Shown in pieces: positions 1 to 8,341 of a stretch of 64,000 nucleotides of DNA; the first letter of the stretch is position 1, and each line of letters opens with the position of its first letter. The stretch is from Mycobacterium barrassiae (GTDB lineage Bacteria; Actinomycetota; Actinomycetes; Mycobacteriales; Mycobacteriaceae), in NCBI RefSeq assembly GCF_025822765.1, contig NZ_JACKUK010000023.1:515535-579534 (forward strand). The letters run 5' to 3'. The translations under genes and the position numbers were made by a program. The notes below the pieces were generated by a model. It did not search any database. It saw only the letters and a list, made by a program, of their open reading frames with translations, and was not told where the DNA came from.

Positions 1-494
1 GCGTGTTGCGCGCGCTGCCGGAGGCCGGGATTCGCGTCGGCACCCTGTCCGATGCGATCACGGAGGGGTTTGTCGGCTCACCCGTCGAATTGCCGCCCAG
101 CTCTTGGGGTTCCGGTAAGGACTGGCAGGTGTGGGCGGGCGAGCAGGTTGCCGACCTGGTCCAGTTGAACAGTGAAGTCGTCGACACCGCACTCACGACC
201 GTCGACAAGACACTGGGTGAGACCGACACGGCACCGGCCAGAAACTTCGTCGCCGACCAGATCCTGCGGGAAACCCTGTTGACGGTGTCCAGCGACTGGC
301 CGTTCATGGTCAGCAAGGATTCGGCAGCGGACTATGCGCGGTATCGCGCACACCTGCACGCCCACGCCACCCGCGAGATCGCCGGAGCGATGGCGTCGGG
401 TCGCCACGACCACGCACAGCGCCTCGCCGAGGGCTGGAATCGCGCCGACGGCCTGTTCGGCGCGCTCGACGCACGGAGACTCCCCCGACCGTGA
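1..494 (+). CDS. GH57 alpha-glucan branching enzyme, C-terminal end (cut by window start)
   Basis: This open frame is already running at the left edge and stops at TGA 492-494, so only about the last 163 residues are visible. The segment is helical and ends with a stretch typical of the C-terminal helical region of mycobacterial GH57 1,4-alpha-glucan branching enzymes of the Rv3031 type (for example SSDWPFMVSKDSAADYAR). Such enzymes act with the Rv3032 glycosyltransferase to build methylglucose lipopolysaccharide, and that partner follows at 601, which supports the call. The catalytic residues lie upstream of the window and cannot be checked. The GTG at position 3 is internal, not a start. 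Confidence 0.8.
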   Translation, partial: VLRALPEAGIRVGTLSDAITEGFVGSPVELPPSSWGSGKDWQVWAGEQVADLVQLNSEVVDTALTTVDKTLGETDTAPARNFVADQILRETLLTVSSDWPFMVSKDSAADYARYRAHLHAHATREIAGAMASGRHDHAQRLAEGWNRADGLFGALDARRLPRP

Positions 495-520
495 AACCCC
501 ACACCCCCGCCCCCTCCTCC

Positions 521-581
521 GCCGAGACTGCGCACAGATCGCCCGATCCGGGCAAATTGGCGATCTGTCAGCAGTTTCGGC
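521..581. repeat. Long imperfect inverted repeat in the leader of the glycosyltransferase gene
   Basis: The left arm at 521-543 and right arm at 559-581 are 23 nt each and pair over nearly their whole length. The inner 10 bp (ACAGATCGCC at 534-543 against GGCGATCTGT at 559-568) are perfect, and the outer 11 (GCCGAGACTGC against GCAGTTTCGGC) have one mismatch. The loop is 15 nt. It ends 19 bp before the GTG start at 601. It may act as a terminator for the upstream gene, a leader hairpin, or be a copy of a dispersed mycobacterial palindrome. Confidence 0.8.
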
Positions 582-600
582 GCATGCCTGGAGCACGATC

Positions 601-1842
601 GTGAAGATCCTCATGGTGTCGTGGGAGTACCCGCCGGTTGTGATCGGCGGGCTCGGGCGGCACGTTCATCACCTCGCGACGGCGCTGGCCGATGCGGGCC
701 ACGAAGTGGTGGTACTGAGCCGTCGGCCCAGCGGTACCGATCCCAGCACGCATCCGTCGACCGACGAGATCGTCGAAGGTGTGCGCGTCGTCGCCGCCGC
801 CCAGGACCCGCACGAGTTCGACTTCGGCAGCGACATGATGGCGTGGACGCTGGCGATGGGTCATTCGATGATCCGCGCCGGACTCGCCATCAAGGGCCGC
901 CGCGGCAAACCGTGGCAACCGGACGTCGTGCACGCCCATGACTGGCTGGTCGCGCACCCGGCGATCGCACTCGCCGAATACTTCGATGTGCCACTGGTTT
1001 CCACGATCCATGCGAGCGAAGCGGGCCGACACTCAGGCTGGGTGTCGGGTGCCATCAGCAGGCAGGTGCACGCGATCGAGTCGTGGCTGGTTCACGAATC
1101 CGATTCGCTGATCACATGTTCGGCGTCGATGAGCGACGAGATCGTCGAGCTCTTCGGGCCGGGGCTGGCGGAGACCCGGGTGATCCGCAACGGAATCGAG
1201 ACCGCGCGTTGGCCGTTCGCGAAGCGTCGTCCGCGCACGGGGCCCGCCCAGCTGATGTATCTGGGTCGCCTGGAGTACGAGAAAGGCGTCCACGATCTCA
1301 TCGCCGCGCTCCCCCGGATTCGTCGTACCCATCCCGGCACGACGTTGACGATCGCCGGAACCGGCACCCAGCAGCAGTTTCTGATCGAACAGGCGCGTAA
1401 GCACAAGGTGCTCAAGGCCGTCACGTTCGCGGGGCATCTGCACCACGAGGAACTCGTGAGCATGCTGCACACCGCGGACGTCGCCGTCCTACCCAGCCAC
1501 TACGAGCCGTTCGGCATCGTCGCACTCGAAGCCGCCGCCACCGGAATCCCGTTGGCTACCTCGAATGTCGGTGGCCTCGGCGAGGCGGTGATCGACGGGC
1601 AGACCGGCGTCTCCTTCCCCCCGCGCGACATCGCCGGGATCGCGGCTGCCGTCCGCAAAGTCCTCGACGACCCCGACGCGTCACAACAGCGCGCGATCGC
1701 CGCCCGCGAGCGCCTCAACTCCGATTTCGAATGGCACACCATCGCAGGCGAGACCGCGCAGGTCTACCTGGCCGCCAAACGGCGTGAGCGCGAACCGCAT
1801 CGGCGGCGCCCCATCGTCGAGCATGCGCTGCCCGATCGCTGA
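601..1842 (+). CDS. GT4-family glycosyltransferase (Rv3032-like, methylglucose lipopolysaccharide / glycogen synthesis)
   Basis: A 413-aa GT-B fold glycosyltransferase. The N-terminus (MKILMVSWEYPP, then a GGLGRHV loop) is the sugar-nucleotide/acceptor loop seen in glycogen synthase-like GT4 enzymes. The C-terminal half carries the donor-binding EX7E motif in HYEPFGIVALEAAATG. The M. tuberculosis homologue Rv3032 elongates alpha-1,4-glucan for methylglucose lipopolysaccharide. The frame is open from 334, but GTG 601 is chosen because homology begins there and the length matches the family (about 414 aa). The GH57 branching enzyme lies directly upstream on the same strand and an acyltransferase follows convergently, consistent with one polysaccharide pathway. 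Acts in the cytosol. Confidence 0.9.
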   Translation: MKILMVSWEYPPVVIGGLGRHVHHLATALADAGHEVVVLSRRPSGTDPSTHPSTDEIVEGVRVVAAAQDPHEFDFGSDMMAWTLAMGHSMIRAGLAIKGRRGKPWQPDVVHAHDWLVAHPAIALAEYFDVPLVSTIHASEAGRHSGWVSGAISRQVHAIESWLVHESDSLITCSASMSDEIVELFGPGLAETRVIRNGIETARWPFAKRRPRTGPAQLMYLGRLEYEKGVHDLIAALPRIRRTHPGTTLTIAGTGTQQQFLIEQARKHKVLKAVTFAGHLHHEELVSMLHTADVAVLPSHYEPFGIVALEAAATGIPLATSNVGGLGEAVIDGQTGVSFPPRDIAGIAAAVRKVLDDPDASQQRAIAARERLNSDFEWHTIAGETAQVYLAAKRREREPHRRRPIVEHALPDR

Positions 1843-1851
1843 CCACCAGGT

Positions 1852-2589
1852 TTAGCGCGCGGCCTTCTTGCGTTCGATGTCCGCCAGCGCCGCGGCGAGC
1901 TCGGCACGCTGAGCCGCCGACGTCTCCCACGACAGCTTGCGGTTCTTGACGACCTTCGCCGGTGCGCCGACGGCGATCGAGAAGTCCGGGATCTCACCTT
2001 TGACCACCGCGTGCGAGCCGAGCACGCAGCCACGGCCGATCGTCGTGTTGCGCAGAATCGTCACCTTGGTGGCGATCCAGGTGTCGGGACCGATCCGCAC
2101 CGGGCCCTTCACGATGCCCTGGTCCTTGATCGGCAGCTCGATGCTGTCCATCCGGTGGTCGAAGTCGCACACGTACACCCAGTCCGCCATCAGCACGGAA
2201 TCGCCCAACTCGATGTCGAGATACGTGTTGATCACGTTGTCCCGCCCGAGGACCACCTTGTCGCCGAAGCGCAACGACCCCTCGTGACAGCGGATCGTGT
2301 TCTTGTCGCCGATGTGCACCCAGCGACCGATCTCCATCGTGGACAACTCCGGCGTTGCCTGGATTTCCACGCCCTTGCCGAGGAAGACCATGCCGCGGGT
2401 GATGATGTGCGGGTTGGCGAGCTTGAACTTCAGCAACCGCCAGTAACGCACGAGGTACCACGGGGTGTAGGCCCGATTCGCGATGACCCACCTCAACGAG
2501 GCCATGGTGAGGAACTTGGCTTGGCGCGGATCGCGCAGACGCGAACCTCGCCACCGCTTGTGCAGCGGCGCGCCCCACATCGTTGTCAT
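1852..2589 (-). CDS. Left-handed beta-helix (hexapeptide) acyltransferase, Rv3034c-like
   Basis: A 245-aa protein whose middle and C-terminal parts show hexapeptide-type repeats ([LIV]-G-x4 rhythm: EIGRWVHIGDKN, RFGDKVVLGRDN, RIGPDTWIATKV, TIGRGCVLGSHAVVKG), ending in the usual SIAVGAPAKVVKNR cap. That is the LbetaH O-acetyl/acyltransferase fold. An extension of about 70 residues precedes it. The start is set at ATG 2587-2589 (MTTMWGAP) on remembered similarity to Rv3034c; the frame is open further upstream but without family resemblance. It is convergent with the GT4 gene (9 bp between stops), so a role in acylating the glucan made nearby is plausible but inferred. Confidence 0.85.
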   Translation of the reverse strand: MTTMWGAPLHKRWRGSRLRDPRQAKFLTMASLRWVIANRAYTPWYLVRYWRLLKFKLANPHIITRGMVFLGKGVEIQATPELSTMEIGRWVHIGDKNTIRCHEGSLRFGDKVVLGRDNVINTYLDIELGDSVLMADWVYVCDFDHRMDSIELPIKDQGIVKGPVRIGPDTWIATKVTILRNTTIGRGCVLGSHAVVKGEIPDFSIAVGAPAKVVKNRKLSWETSAAQRAELAAALADIERKKAAR

Positions 2590-2678
2590 GGCCGGAAAGC
2601 CTACGCGAGCCATCGGGTGCCGAACGGTTACCCTCACTGGGACTTCCAAGGCGGGCAGAACACGAAAGAAAGGGCGCA

Positions 2679-3965
2679 GTGTTCCGGCGATCGATCGTGC
2701 TGGCGGCAACAGCGCTGATCACGGCCGCGCTGGCCGGTTGCGGAAACACCGACTCCTGGGTCGAGGCGCATGCGTCCTCGGGGTGGGCCGCCCAGTACGG
2801 CGACGCCCGCAACAGCAGCTACCAGCCGAACGACGGCGCCGACTCGCTGCGTCTGGAGTGGGTCCGCTCGGTCAAGGGTGAGCTCGCGGCGCAGGTGGCG
2901 CTGGGCTCCGGCAGCTATCTGGCCGTCAACGCGCAGACCCCGGCCGGCTGCTCGCTGATGGTGTGGGAGGCCGACAACCGCGCCCGGCAACGCTGGTGCA
3001 CCCGCCTGGTACAGGGCGGCGGCTTCTCCAGTCCACTTTTCGATGGATTCGACAACCTCTACGTCGGCCAACCCGGGGCCATCATCTCGTTTCCGCCCAC
3101 GCAGTGGATCCGCTGGCGTCAACCGGTGATCGGGATGCCGACCACGCCGCGAATTCTGACGCCCGGCCACCTGTTGGTGGTCACTCACCTGGGGCAGGTC
3201 CTGGTGTTCGACGCGCACAAGGGCGTCGTCGACGGATCCCCGCTCGACCTGATCGACGGCGTCGATCCCAAAGACCCCGAGCGCGGCCTCGCGGACTGCC
3301 AGCCCGCACATGCCCGCTGCCCCGTGGCGGCGGCGCCGGCATTCGCCGAGCAGACGGGGATCATCGTGCTCAGTCTGTGGGAACCGGACACCGACGCTCC
3401 GGTGCTCGTCGGGTTGCGCTACCGCCCGGGTCAGAACCCGGTGCTGACCCGCGAGTGGACCAGCGATGCCGTCAGCGGCGGACCCCTGGCCAGTCCGGTG
3501 CTGTCGGCGGACGGTTCGACCGCCTACGTCAACGGGCGCGACGAGCATCTGTGGGCGATCGACACCGCCGACGGCACACCGAAATGGTCGGTCCCGCTGG
3601 ACTATCTGGCGCAGACGCCGCCGTCGGTGTCGCCTGACGGCCTGATCGTGGCCGGCGGCGGCCCAGGGGCCAAGCTCGTCGGCATCAAGGACGCCGGCGA
3701 CAAGGGCGAGGTGACCTGGACCCGTGACGATGTCGAACCGCTGACCACGTCGAGTCAGTCCGGTACTCACGTCGCGTACGCGGTGGCGCGCGACGGTGAG
3801 GACGCTCAGGCGTTGGTGGTCTTCGATCCCGCCGACGGCCGCACCGTGAACAGCTATCCCCTGCCCAATGCGGGAGGGTGGCCGGTCGGCGTCTCGATCG
3901 GCCAAGACCGCCGCGTCGTCACGGCGACGAGCGAGGGCCGGGTCTACGGGTTCGCGCCGGCTTAA
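2679..3965 (+). CDS. Lipoprotein with PQQ-type beta-propeller repeats (Rv3035-like)
   Basis: A 428-aa protein starting at GTG 2679, preceded by AGAAAGGG at a good ribosome-binding distance. Residues 1-20 form a lipoprotein signal ending in the lipobox LAGC. The mature part has repeated blocks such as GSPLASPVLSADGSTAYVNGRDEHLWAIDTADG and similar ones around 60-120 and 330-400, the pattern of PQQ/quinoprotein-like propeller blades. No metal or PQQ ligands are evident, so a binding or scaffold role outside the membrane is more likely than catalysis. It diverges from the acyltransferase at 2589. Its TAA overlaps the stop codon of the convergent TB22.2-like gene within TTAA. Confidence 0.82.
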   Translation: MFRRSIVLAATALITAALAGCGNTDSWVEAHASSGWAAQYGDARNSSYQPNDGADSLRLEWVRSVKGELAAQVALGSGSYLAVNAQTPAGCSLMVWEADNRARQRWCTRLVQGGGFSSPLFDGFDNLYVGQPGAIISFPPTQWIRWRQPVIGMPTTPRILTPGHLLVVTHLGQVLVFDAHKGVVDGSPLDLIDGVDPKDPERGLADCQPAHARCPVAAAPAFAEQTGIIVLSLWEPDTDAPVLVGLRYRPGQNPVLTREWTSDAVSGGPLASPVLSADGSTAYVNGRDEHLWAIDTADGTPKWSVPLDYLAQTPPSVSPDGLIVAGGGPGAKLVGIKDAGDKGEVTWTRDDVEPLTTSSQSGTHVAYAVARDGEDAQALVVFDPADGRTVNSYPLPNAGGWPVGVSIGQDRRVVTATSEGRVYGFAPA

Positions 3966-4660
3966 AGCGCCAGCATCGGTGCGACGGAGGCGCGCGGCAC
4001 CGACGCCTGGACCGGACCTGCCGACTCCGGGAACATCTCGCCCTGGCTGAAGAAGAAGATCAACGAATCGTCGGTCAGCGCGAAGTTCTGGTAGTTGGCC
4101 GGATCCAGGCCCGCGCTTGCAGGGATCGCGTCTGCCAGACCCTGCTCTCTCGACAGGTAGTTGTTCACCTCGGGGTAGATCACGTCTAGCGGTTTGGTGC
4201 CCTGCTTGAACAACGACCCGAAGGTGATGGGTGAGCGGTTGGCATGATTCCAGTTGAACGCCTGATACCAGGTCACCGGGTGCGCACCGCCCACGTTCTG
4301 ATACACCTCGAACACCAGACTCTCGGTGCCGAGCAGCGGCAGACCCGAGCGGTAGCCGGTGCCCTTGGCGTCGAGCACGTAGGGCAGCCCGCGCGAGCCG
4401 GGCATATCCGAGACGTTGACGAACCCGTCGCGGGTCTGGGTCAGGTAGTCGACCACCGCCTGCTGATCGGGATATTGCGCGGGAAAGGCGAAGTCAAGGA
4501 GATACGTGTCGTTCTGGGCGTGCACCCGACAGATCTGGTCGGCGTCCACCGTGCCGCCCAACTCGGCGCACGCCGACTGCGCCGACGCCACCGGAGCGCC
4601 GATCGTGCCGGCGATGACACAGGCACCCAGCACAGCGGCTGCCGTCTTCAGAATGCGCAT
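3962..4660 (-). CDS. Exported TB22.2-like protein (Rv3036c homologue, DUF3298/RsiV-type)
   Basis: A 232-aa protein with a clear Sec signal peptide (MRILKTAAAVLGACVIAGTIGAP, probable cleavage after VASAQ near residue 28). The mature part resembles the secreted M. tuberculosis antigen TB22.2: a DUF3298/RsiV-like fold with conserved SLVFEVYQN, YQAFNWN and FALTDDSLIFFFSQGEM segments. Two cysteines near the mature N-terminus (Cys31, Cys43) could form a disulfide. No catalytic residues are assigned. Start ATG 4658-4660. Stops of this gene and the PQQ lipoprotein overlap. Confidence 0.85.
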   Translation of the reverse strand: MRILKTAAAVLGACVIAGTIGAPVASAQSACAELGGTVDADQICRVHAQNDTYLLDFAFPAQYPDQQAVVDYLTQTRDGFVNVSDMPGSRGLPYVLDAKGTGYRSGLPLLGTESLVFEVYQNVGGAHPVTWYQAFNWNHANRSPITFGSLFKQGTKPLDVIYPEVNNYLSREQGLADAIPASAGLDPANYQNFALTDDSLIFFFSQGEMFPESAGPVQASVPRASVAPMLAL

Positions 4661-4747
4661 CGTTGGACGTCCTCGAAGCGGGGCGTCGGCTCCGCCGCCG
4701 ACGCATCACTGCCAGGGTACGTGTCGTTTCAGAGGGGGCGCGGAAGC

Positions 4748-5974
4748 TCAGCGCGACGGACGGCAGATGAACGCCCTTGCCTGGCTTGACGCCCCGGTCC
4801 CGATCCGGGTGATGACCACCGAGACCGACTGCGTTCCGCGTAGCCGCAGCCGGTGCCGCAGCGCGTCGGGATCGACGTCCACACCGCGCACCAGGATCTC
4901 GGCCGCACCGACGTTGCGGCCCGAAAGCGCCTGGCGCAGTCGGCGTTCGCTGTAGGCGAGCTCCTCGAGCACCTCGAAACCACGCACCCCGGAAGGCACG
5001 CGATCGCCGGACAGGTAGGCGATGTCGGGGTCGAGTTGCCACAGGCCGTGCCTGGCCGCGTAGTGGCGCACCAGTCCCGCGCGGACGACCGCGCCGTCGG
5101 GGTCGACGATCCATCGGCCGACCGGCGCCACGGCGCACTCGTCGGGTTCGGCGTCCGTGATCTCCTCCCCCGTGTCGAGCATGCTGGCGCGCCGAGTCAC
5201 GCCCGGCGTGGCCAGCCCCGCCGACCACAGACACGCCTCACGTACGCCACCGGCGGCTGAGGTCACCTCGACTTCGCCGCTGAAGCCCAAGCCGGTCAAA
5301 GCATCGAAATCGATTCCGGGCGCGCACTTTACGACGATGTCGCGACCCCCGTACACCTCGAGCAGGAGGTCGAGGCCCGGGGTGTAATCACGCGGATCGA
5401 AGCGCCGCCGACCACCGCGTCGGCGCGCAGGGTCGAGCAGGACGACGGCCGAACGGGTGATCGGCCGCAGCGCGTCGGCCCGGCACAGGTCCACGTCGGC
5501 GACGTTGTGCCGTGCCATCGCCAGCCGAACCGGGTCCACGTCGCTGCCGACGAGAGTGGTCGTCGAATTCCGTAGCGCGGCAAGCTCGGTGCCGATCGAA
5601 CAGGTGGCGTCGTGCACGACCGCACCCGTCAGCCGCCGGGCTCGATGCGCGGCGACCGCCTGCGTCGTCGCCTGCTGGAGCGCCTCGTCGGTGAACAGCC
5701 AGTCCGCGGCGTCGTCGAACTTCGTCGCGGCCCTGCGGCGCAACACCGTCGTCTCCACCAGGACGGCCGCTCGCTCGCCGAAACGCTCACGGACCGAAGC
5801 GATGTCGGCGACCAGAGTGGCCGGCTCCAGGCGCAGGCCGCCGACTTCGCCGAGCGCCTGCCTGCCGGCGTCGCTGCGTAGATAGGCGACGTCGTCGAGG
5901 CGGAAAGCTACGACGGCTTGACCCCGGTGACCATCACGTTGTAGAACCAGCCCTTCGGCACGACGCGACGCCAC
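4748..5974 (-). CDS. THUMP-like class I SAM-dependent methyltransferase (Rv3037c-like)
   Basis: A Rossmann-type methyltransferase with a THUMP-like N-terminal region. Motif I is degenerate (VHDATCSIGTELAAL), followed by TLVGSDVDPVRLAMARHN and a DPARRRGGRR loop. It probably methylates a nucleic acid or protein substrate, unknown which. The start is a problem. Family resemblance begins at AFRLDDVAYL, but no ATG, GTG or TTG occurs there; the codons are GTC GTA GCT. The nearest usable start upstream in frame is GTG 5972-5974, which gives 408 aa and a 67-bp overlap with the upstream methyltransferase gene, without a visible ribosome-binding site. Function confidence is moderate, start confidence low. 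Confidence 0.72.
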   Translation of the reverse strand: MASRRAEGLVLQRDGHRGQAVVAFRLDDVAYLRSDAGRQALGEVGGLRLEPATLVADIASVRERFGERAAVLVETTVLRRRAATKFDDAADWLFTDEALQQATTQAVAAHRARRLTGAVVHDATCSIGTELAALRNSTTTLVGSDVDPVRLAMARHNVADVDLCRADALRPITRSAVVLLDPARRRGGRRRFDPRDYTPGLDLLLEVYGGRDIVVKCAPGIDFDALTGLGFSGEVEVTSAAGGVREACLWSAGLATPGVTRRASMLDTGEEITDAEPDECAVAPVGRWIVDPDGAVVRAGLVRHYAARHGLWQLDPDIAYLSGDRVPSGVRGFEVLEELAYSERRLRQALSGRNVGAAEILVRGVDVDPDALRHRLRLRGTQSVSVVITRIGTGASSQARAFICRPSR

Positions 5975-6873
5975 AGATTGTCGTCGACCCAGCTCAGGGT
6001 GATCCAGCTGTTGAACGCGAATTTCGCGTAGCCCCAACCCAATCGGCCGGGCGGTACCGCAGCCTCCAGGGTGCGCAGCGGCCACCCGAGCATCGCCGCG
6101 GTGAACTCCGTGGTGCTGGTCGAGATGTCGACCGCGCCGGCGCTGCGTGCCATGCGCTCCAGATCGCCGGGCGAGAACGTGTGCAGGTCGACGATCGCCT
6201 CCAGCGCGGCCGCGCGTGACGACTCGTCGAGTTCGGACTGCGGGCGACGCCAGCTGGTCAGCCCCGGCAGCTTGGTCAGGTTCGTCACGACGCGCCATGT
6301 CAAGGTCGACAACGGTCGCGCGTAGTTCTCCCCGGCGTTGCTCGGTTCGCCGGCGAACACGAATCGGCCGCCGGGCTTGAGGACGCGCACGACCTCGCGC
6401 AGCGACAACTCGACATCGGGGATGTGATGCAGGACGGCGTGCCCGACGACGAGGTCGAAGGTGTTGTCGTCGTACGGGATGCCTTCGGCGTCGGCGACGC
6501 GGCCGTCGATCTCGAGGCCCAGGTTCTCGCCGTTGCGCACGGCCACCTTGACCATCCCTGGCGACAGGTCCGTCACCGACCCGCGACGCGCCACCCCGGC
6601 CTGGATCAGGTTGAGCAGGAAGAACCCGCTACCGCAGCCGAGCTCGAGGGCGCGATCGTAGGGCAGATTGCGCAGTTCGTCCTCCGGCACCGTCGCGTCG
6701 AACAGGTCGCGGGCGTAGTCGACACAGCGCTTGTCGTAGGAGATCGACCACTTGTCGTCGTACGACTCGGCCTCCCAGTCGTGGTAGAGCACCTGGGCGA
6801 GCTTGGAGTCGTGGCGGGCCGCCTCGACCTGCTCCGCGGTGGCGTGCGGATTAGGTTTCGGGTCAACGGTCAT
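5908..6873 (-). CDS. Class I SAM-dependent methyltransferase (Rv3038c-like)
   Basis: A 321-aa methyltransferase of the Methyltransf_11 type. Motif I is ALELGCGSGFFLLNL (about 75-89), motif II covers GSVTDLSPGMV, motif III VADAEGIPYDDNTFDLVVGHAVLHHI, and motif IV VLKPGGRFVFAGEP. A C-terminal extension of about 130 residues is unlike small-molecule methyltransferases and may bind the substrate. Start ATG 6871-6873. It lies in a minus-strand run with the crotonase upstream (11-bp gap) and the THUMP-like gene downstream. The substrate is unknown. Confidence 0.85.
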   Translation of the reverse strand: MTVDPKPNPHATAEQVEAARHDSKLAQVLYHDWEAESYDDKWSISYDKRCVDYARDLFDATVPEDELRNLPYDRALELGCGSGFFLLNLIQAGVARRGSVTDLSPGMVKVAVRNGENLGLEIDGRVADAEGIPYDDNTFDLVVGHAVLHHIPDVELSLREVVRVLKPGGRFVFAGEPSNAGENYARPLSTLTWRVVTNLTKLPGLTSWRRPQSELDESSRAAALEAIVDLHTFSPGDLERMARSAGAVDISTSTTEFTAAMLGWPLRTLEAAVPPGRLGWGYAKFAFNSWITLSWVDDNLWRRVVPKGWFYNVMVTGVKPS

Positions 6874-6884
6874 AACAGGGCAGC

Positions 6885-7532
6885 CTAAAGGTCGAACGAC
6901 GCCTTGGCGGCAGCCAGTACCTGAGCAGGATGTTCGACGAACCGCCGCGCCCAGGCCAGCGCCGCGTCATAGACGCTGTCGGGGGCGACCATCTCGTCGA
7001 TCAGGCCCAGCGCGAGCGCCTCCTTGGCATCGAGGAAGCGGCCGCTGAACACCATGTCCTTGGCCTTTGAGAGGCCGACGGTGCTCGCCAGCCGCGAGGT
7101 GCCGCCCGCAGGCACCAGCCCGGCCAGGATCTCGGTCACGCCGAACCTGACGTTGTCGCCGGCGACGCGCCAGTCCGCGGCCAGCGACAGGTTGAGCCCG
7201 CCACCGAGCGCGTATCCCGTGATCGCGGCGACGGTGGGTTTGGGGATCGCGGCCAGCGCGTCGACGGCCTGCCGGCAGACCTGTGCGGCCGTCGCGGCTT
7301 CGGCGTTGTTGAGCAGCGACCGCTCCCGCACGTCGTCACCGGCGGAGAAGATCTCGTGGCCGCCGAAGAGGATGACGGCGCGCACGTCGTCACGCCCGCC
7401 GATCTCCGCCGCCGCGATCCCCAGCTCGCGGTACACCTGACGGGTCAGCGCGTTGGTGGGTGGCCGCGACAGCAGCAGGGTGGCGACGCCGGGCTGGTCG
7501 TCGCTGGTGTGGATGGAGACGAACTCCCTCAC
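6885..7532 (-). CDS. echA17: Short enoyl-CoA hydratase/isomerase family protein (EchA17-like)
   Basis: A 215-aa crotonase-fold protein. The oxyanion-hole segments are present (SAGDD at about 63-67 and GYALGGG at 106-112). The Glu equivalent to rat hydratase Glu164 is kept (FGVTEI, Glu134), but the position of Glu144 is Asn114 (GGGLN). The protein stops at AAKASFDL, about 40 residues short of the usual 250-260 aa, so the C-terminal trimerisation helices are missing. Start GTG 7530-7532 overlaps the Nudix stop as GTGA, supporting translational coupling. A hydratase with one catalytic Glu lost, or an isomerase-like or structural role, are alternatives. Confidence 0.8.
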   Translation of the reverse strand: MREFVSIHTSDDQPGVATLLLSRPPTNALTRQVYRELGIAAAEIGGRDDVRAVILFGGHEIFSAGDDVRERSLLNNAEAATAAQVCRQAVDALAAIPKPTVAAITGYALGGGLNLSLAADWRVAGDNVRFGVTEILAGLVPAGGTSRLASTVGLSKAKDMVFSGRFLDAKEALALGLIDEMVAPDSVYDAALAWARRFVEHPAQVLAAAKASFDL

Positions 7533-8341
7533 GGGGTGCGTCCCCCGAGCGCCTGGTTGTAGCGCTCGCCGTCGAAGAACTCGAACTCCAGGTTCCCGTC
7601 GGTCATGTTCATGTTCGGCGAGATCGGCTCGATCTTTCGTTCGACGGCGAGGATTTCGGCGACGGTGTGGCCCGCCAGCGCATCGAGCTGCGTCCACGTC
7701 GGCGGCAGCAGGAAGGTGCGGTGCGCGGCGAAATCGTCGAGCGCCGCTTCGGGTGTGGTCCAGTCGGCTTTGTCGGATTCAGTGTTGTCGCCGTCGGCAC
7801 GCTGGCCGTCCGGAAGCGCGCCGACGAAGAAGTAGGTGTCGTAGCGGCGGGTGCGCTCCTCTTTCGGGGTCACCCAATTCGCCCATGGCCGAAGGAGATC
7901 GGCGCGCAGCATCAGCTTCTCGGTGCTCAGGAACTCGCCGAACGACAGCTCCTTGCTGACCAGTGCGGCGCGGGCGTCGCGGTAGCTCGACGCATCGTCG
8001 ACGAGCAGGTCCGGGTCGTCGGCGGCGCCTGCGAAAAGTACGCCGCACTCTTCGAAGGTCTCCCGCGCCGCCGCGCACACCAACGCCTCGGCGAGGTCGG
8101 CGTCGGTGTTGAGCCGGTCAGCCCACCAGTGCTTGTCGGGGCCGTGCCAGTCGATGTCGGCGTTGCGGTCGCGGTCGTCGACGCCGCCGCCCGGGAAGAC
8201 CATCACGCCACCGACGAAGTCCATCTTGCGGTGCCGTCGCATCAGGAACACTTCGATCTGGCCGGGCGTCTTGTCGCGGATCAGCATCACCGTCGCGGCC
8301 GGTCTCGGGGTCAATGGGTCTACCACTGGGTCTTCAGTCAT
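7529..8341 (-). CDS. Nudix hydrolase with split box (Rv3040c-like, NUDT19/acyl-CoA type)
   Basis: A 270-aa Nudix protein. The FPGGGV segment (about 49-54) and the catalytic [11 protein letters not shown] helix (93-103) are separated by about 40 residues, longer than the canonical 23-residue box. Such an insertion is a feature of the NUDT19/RP2 group that cleaves CoA and acyl-CoA. Glu97 and Glu98 would bind the metal. Coupling to a crotonase (GTGA overlap downstream) and to an ABC ATPase upstream (ATGA overlap) fits a CoA-ester role, which remains inference. Start ATG 8339-8341. Confidence 0.85.
   Translation of the reverse strand: MTEDPVVDPLTPRPAATVMLIRDKTPGQIEVFLMRRHRKMDFVGGVMVFPGGGVDDRDRNADIDWHGPDKHWWADRLNTDADLAEALVCAAARETFEECGVLFAGAADDPDLLVDDASSYRDARAALVSKELSFGEFLSTEKLMLRADLLRPWANWVTPKEERTRRYDTYFFVGALPDGQRADGDNTESDKADWTTPEAALDDFAAHRTFLLPPTWTQLDALAGHTVAEILAVERKIEPISPNMNMTDGNLEFEFFDGERYNQALGGRTP

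Noticed and set aside
2634-3905. 423-aa open frame on the minus strand opposite the PQQ-repeat lipoprotein
   Set aside because: Arg/Asp-rich translation without domain likeness; a GC-rich shadow of the real plus-strand gene with lipobox and repeats.
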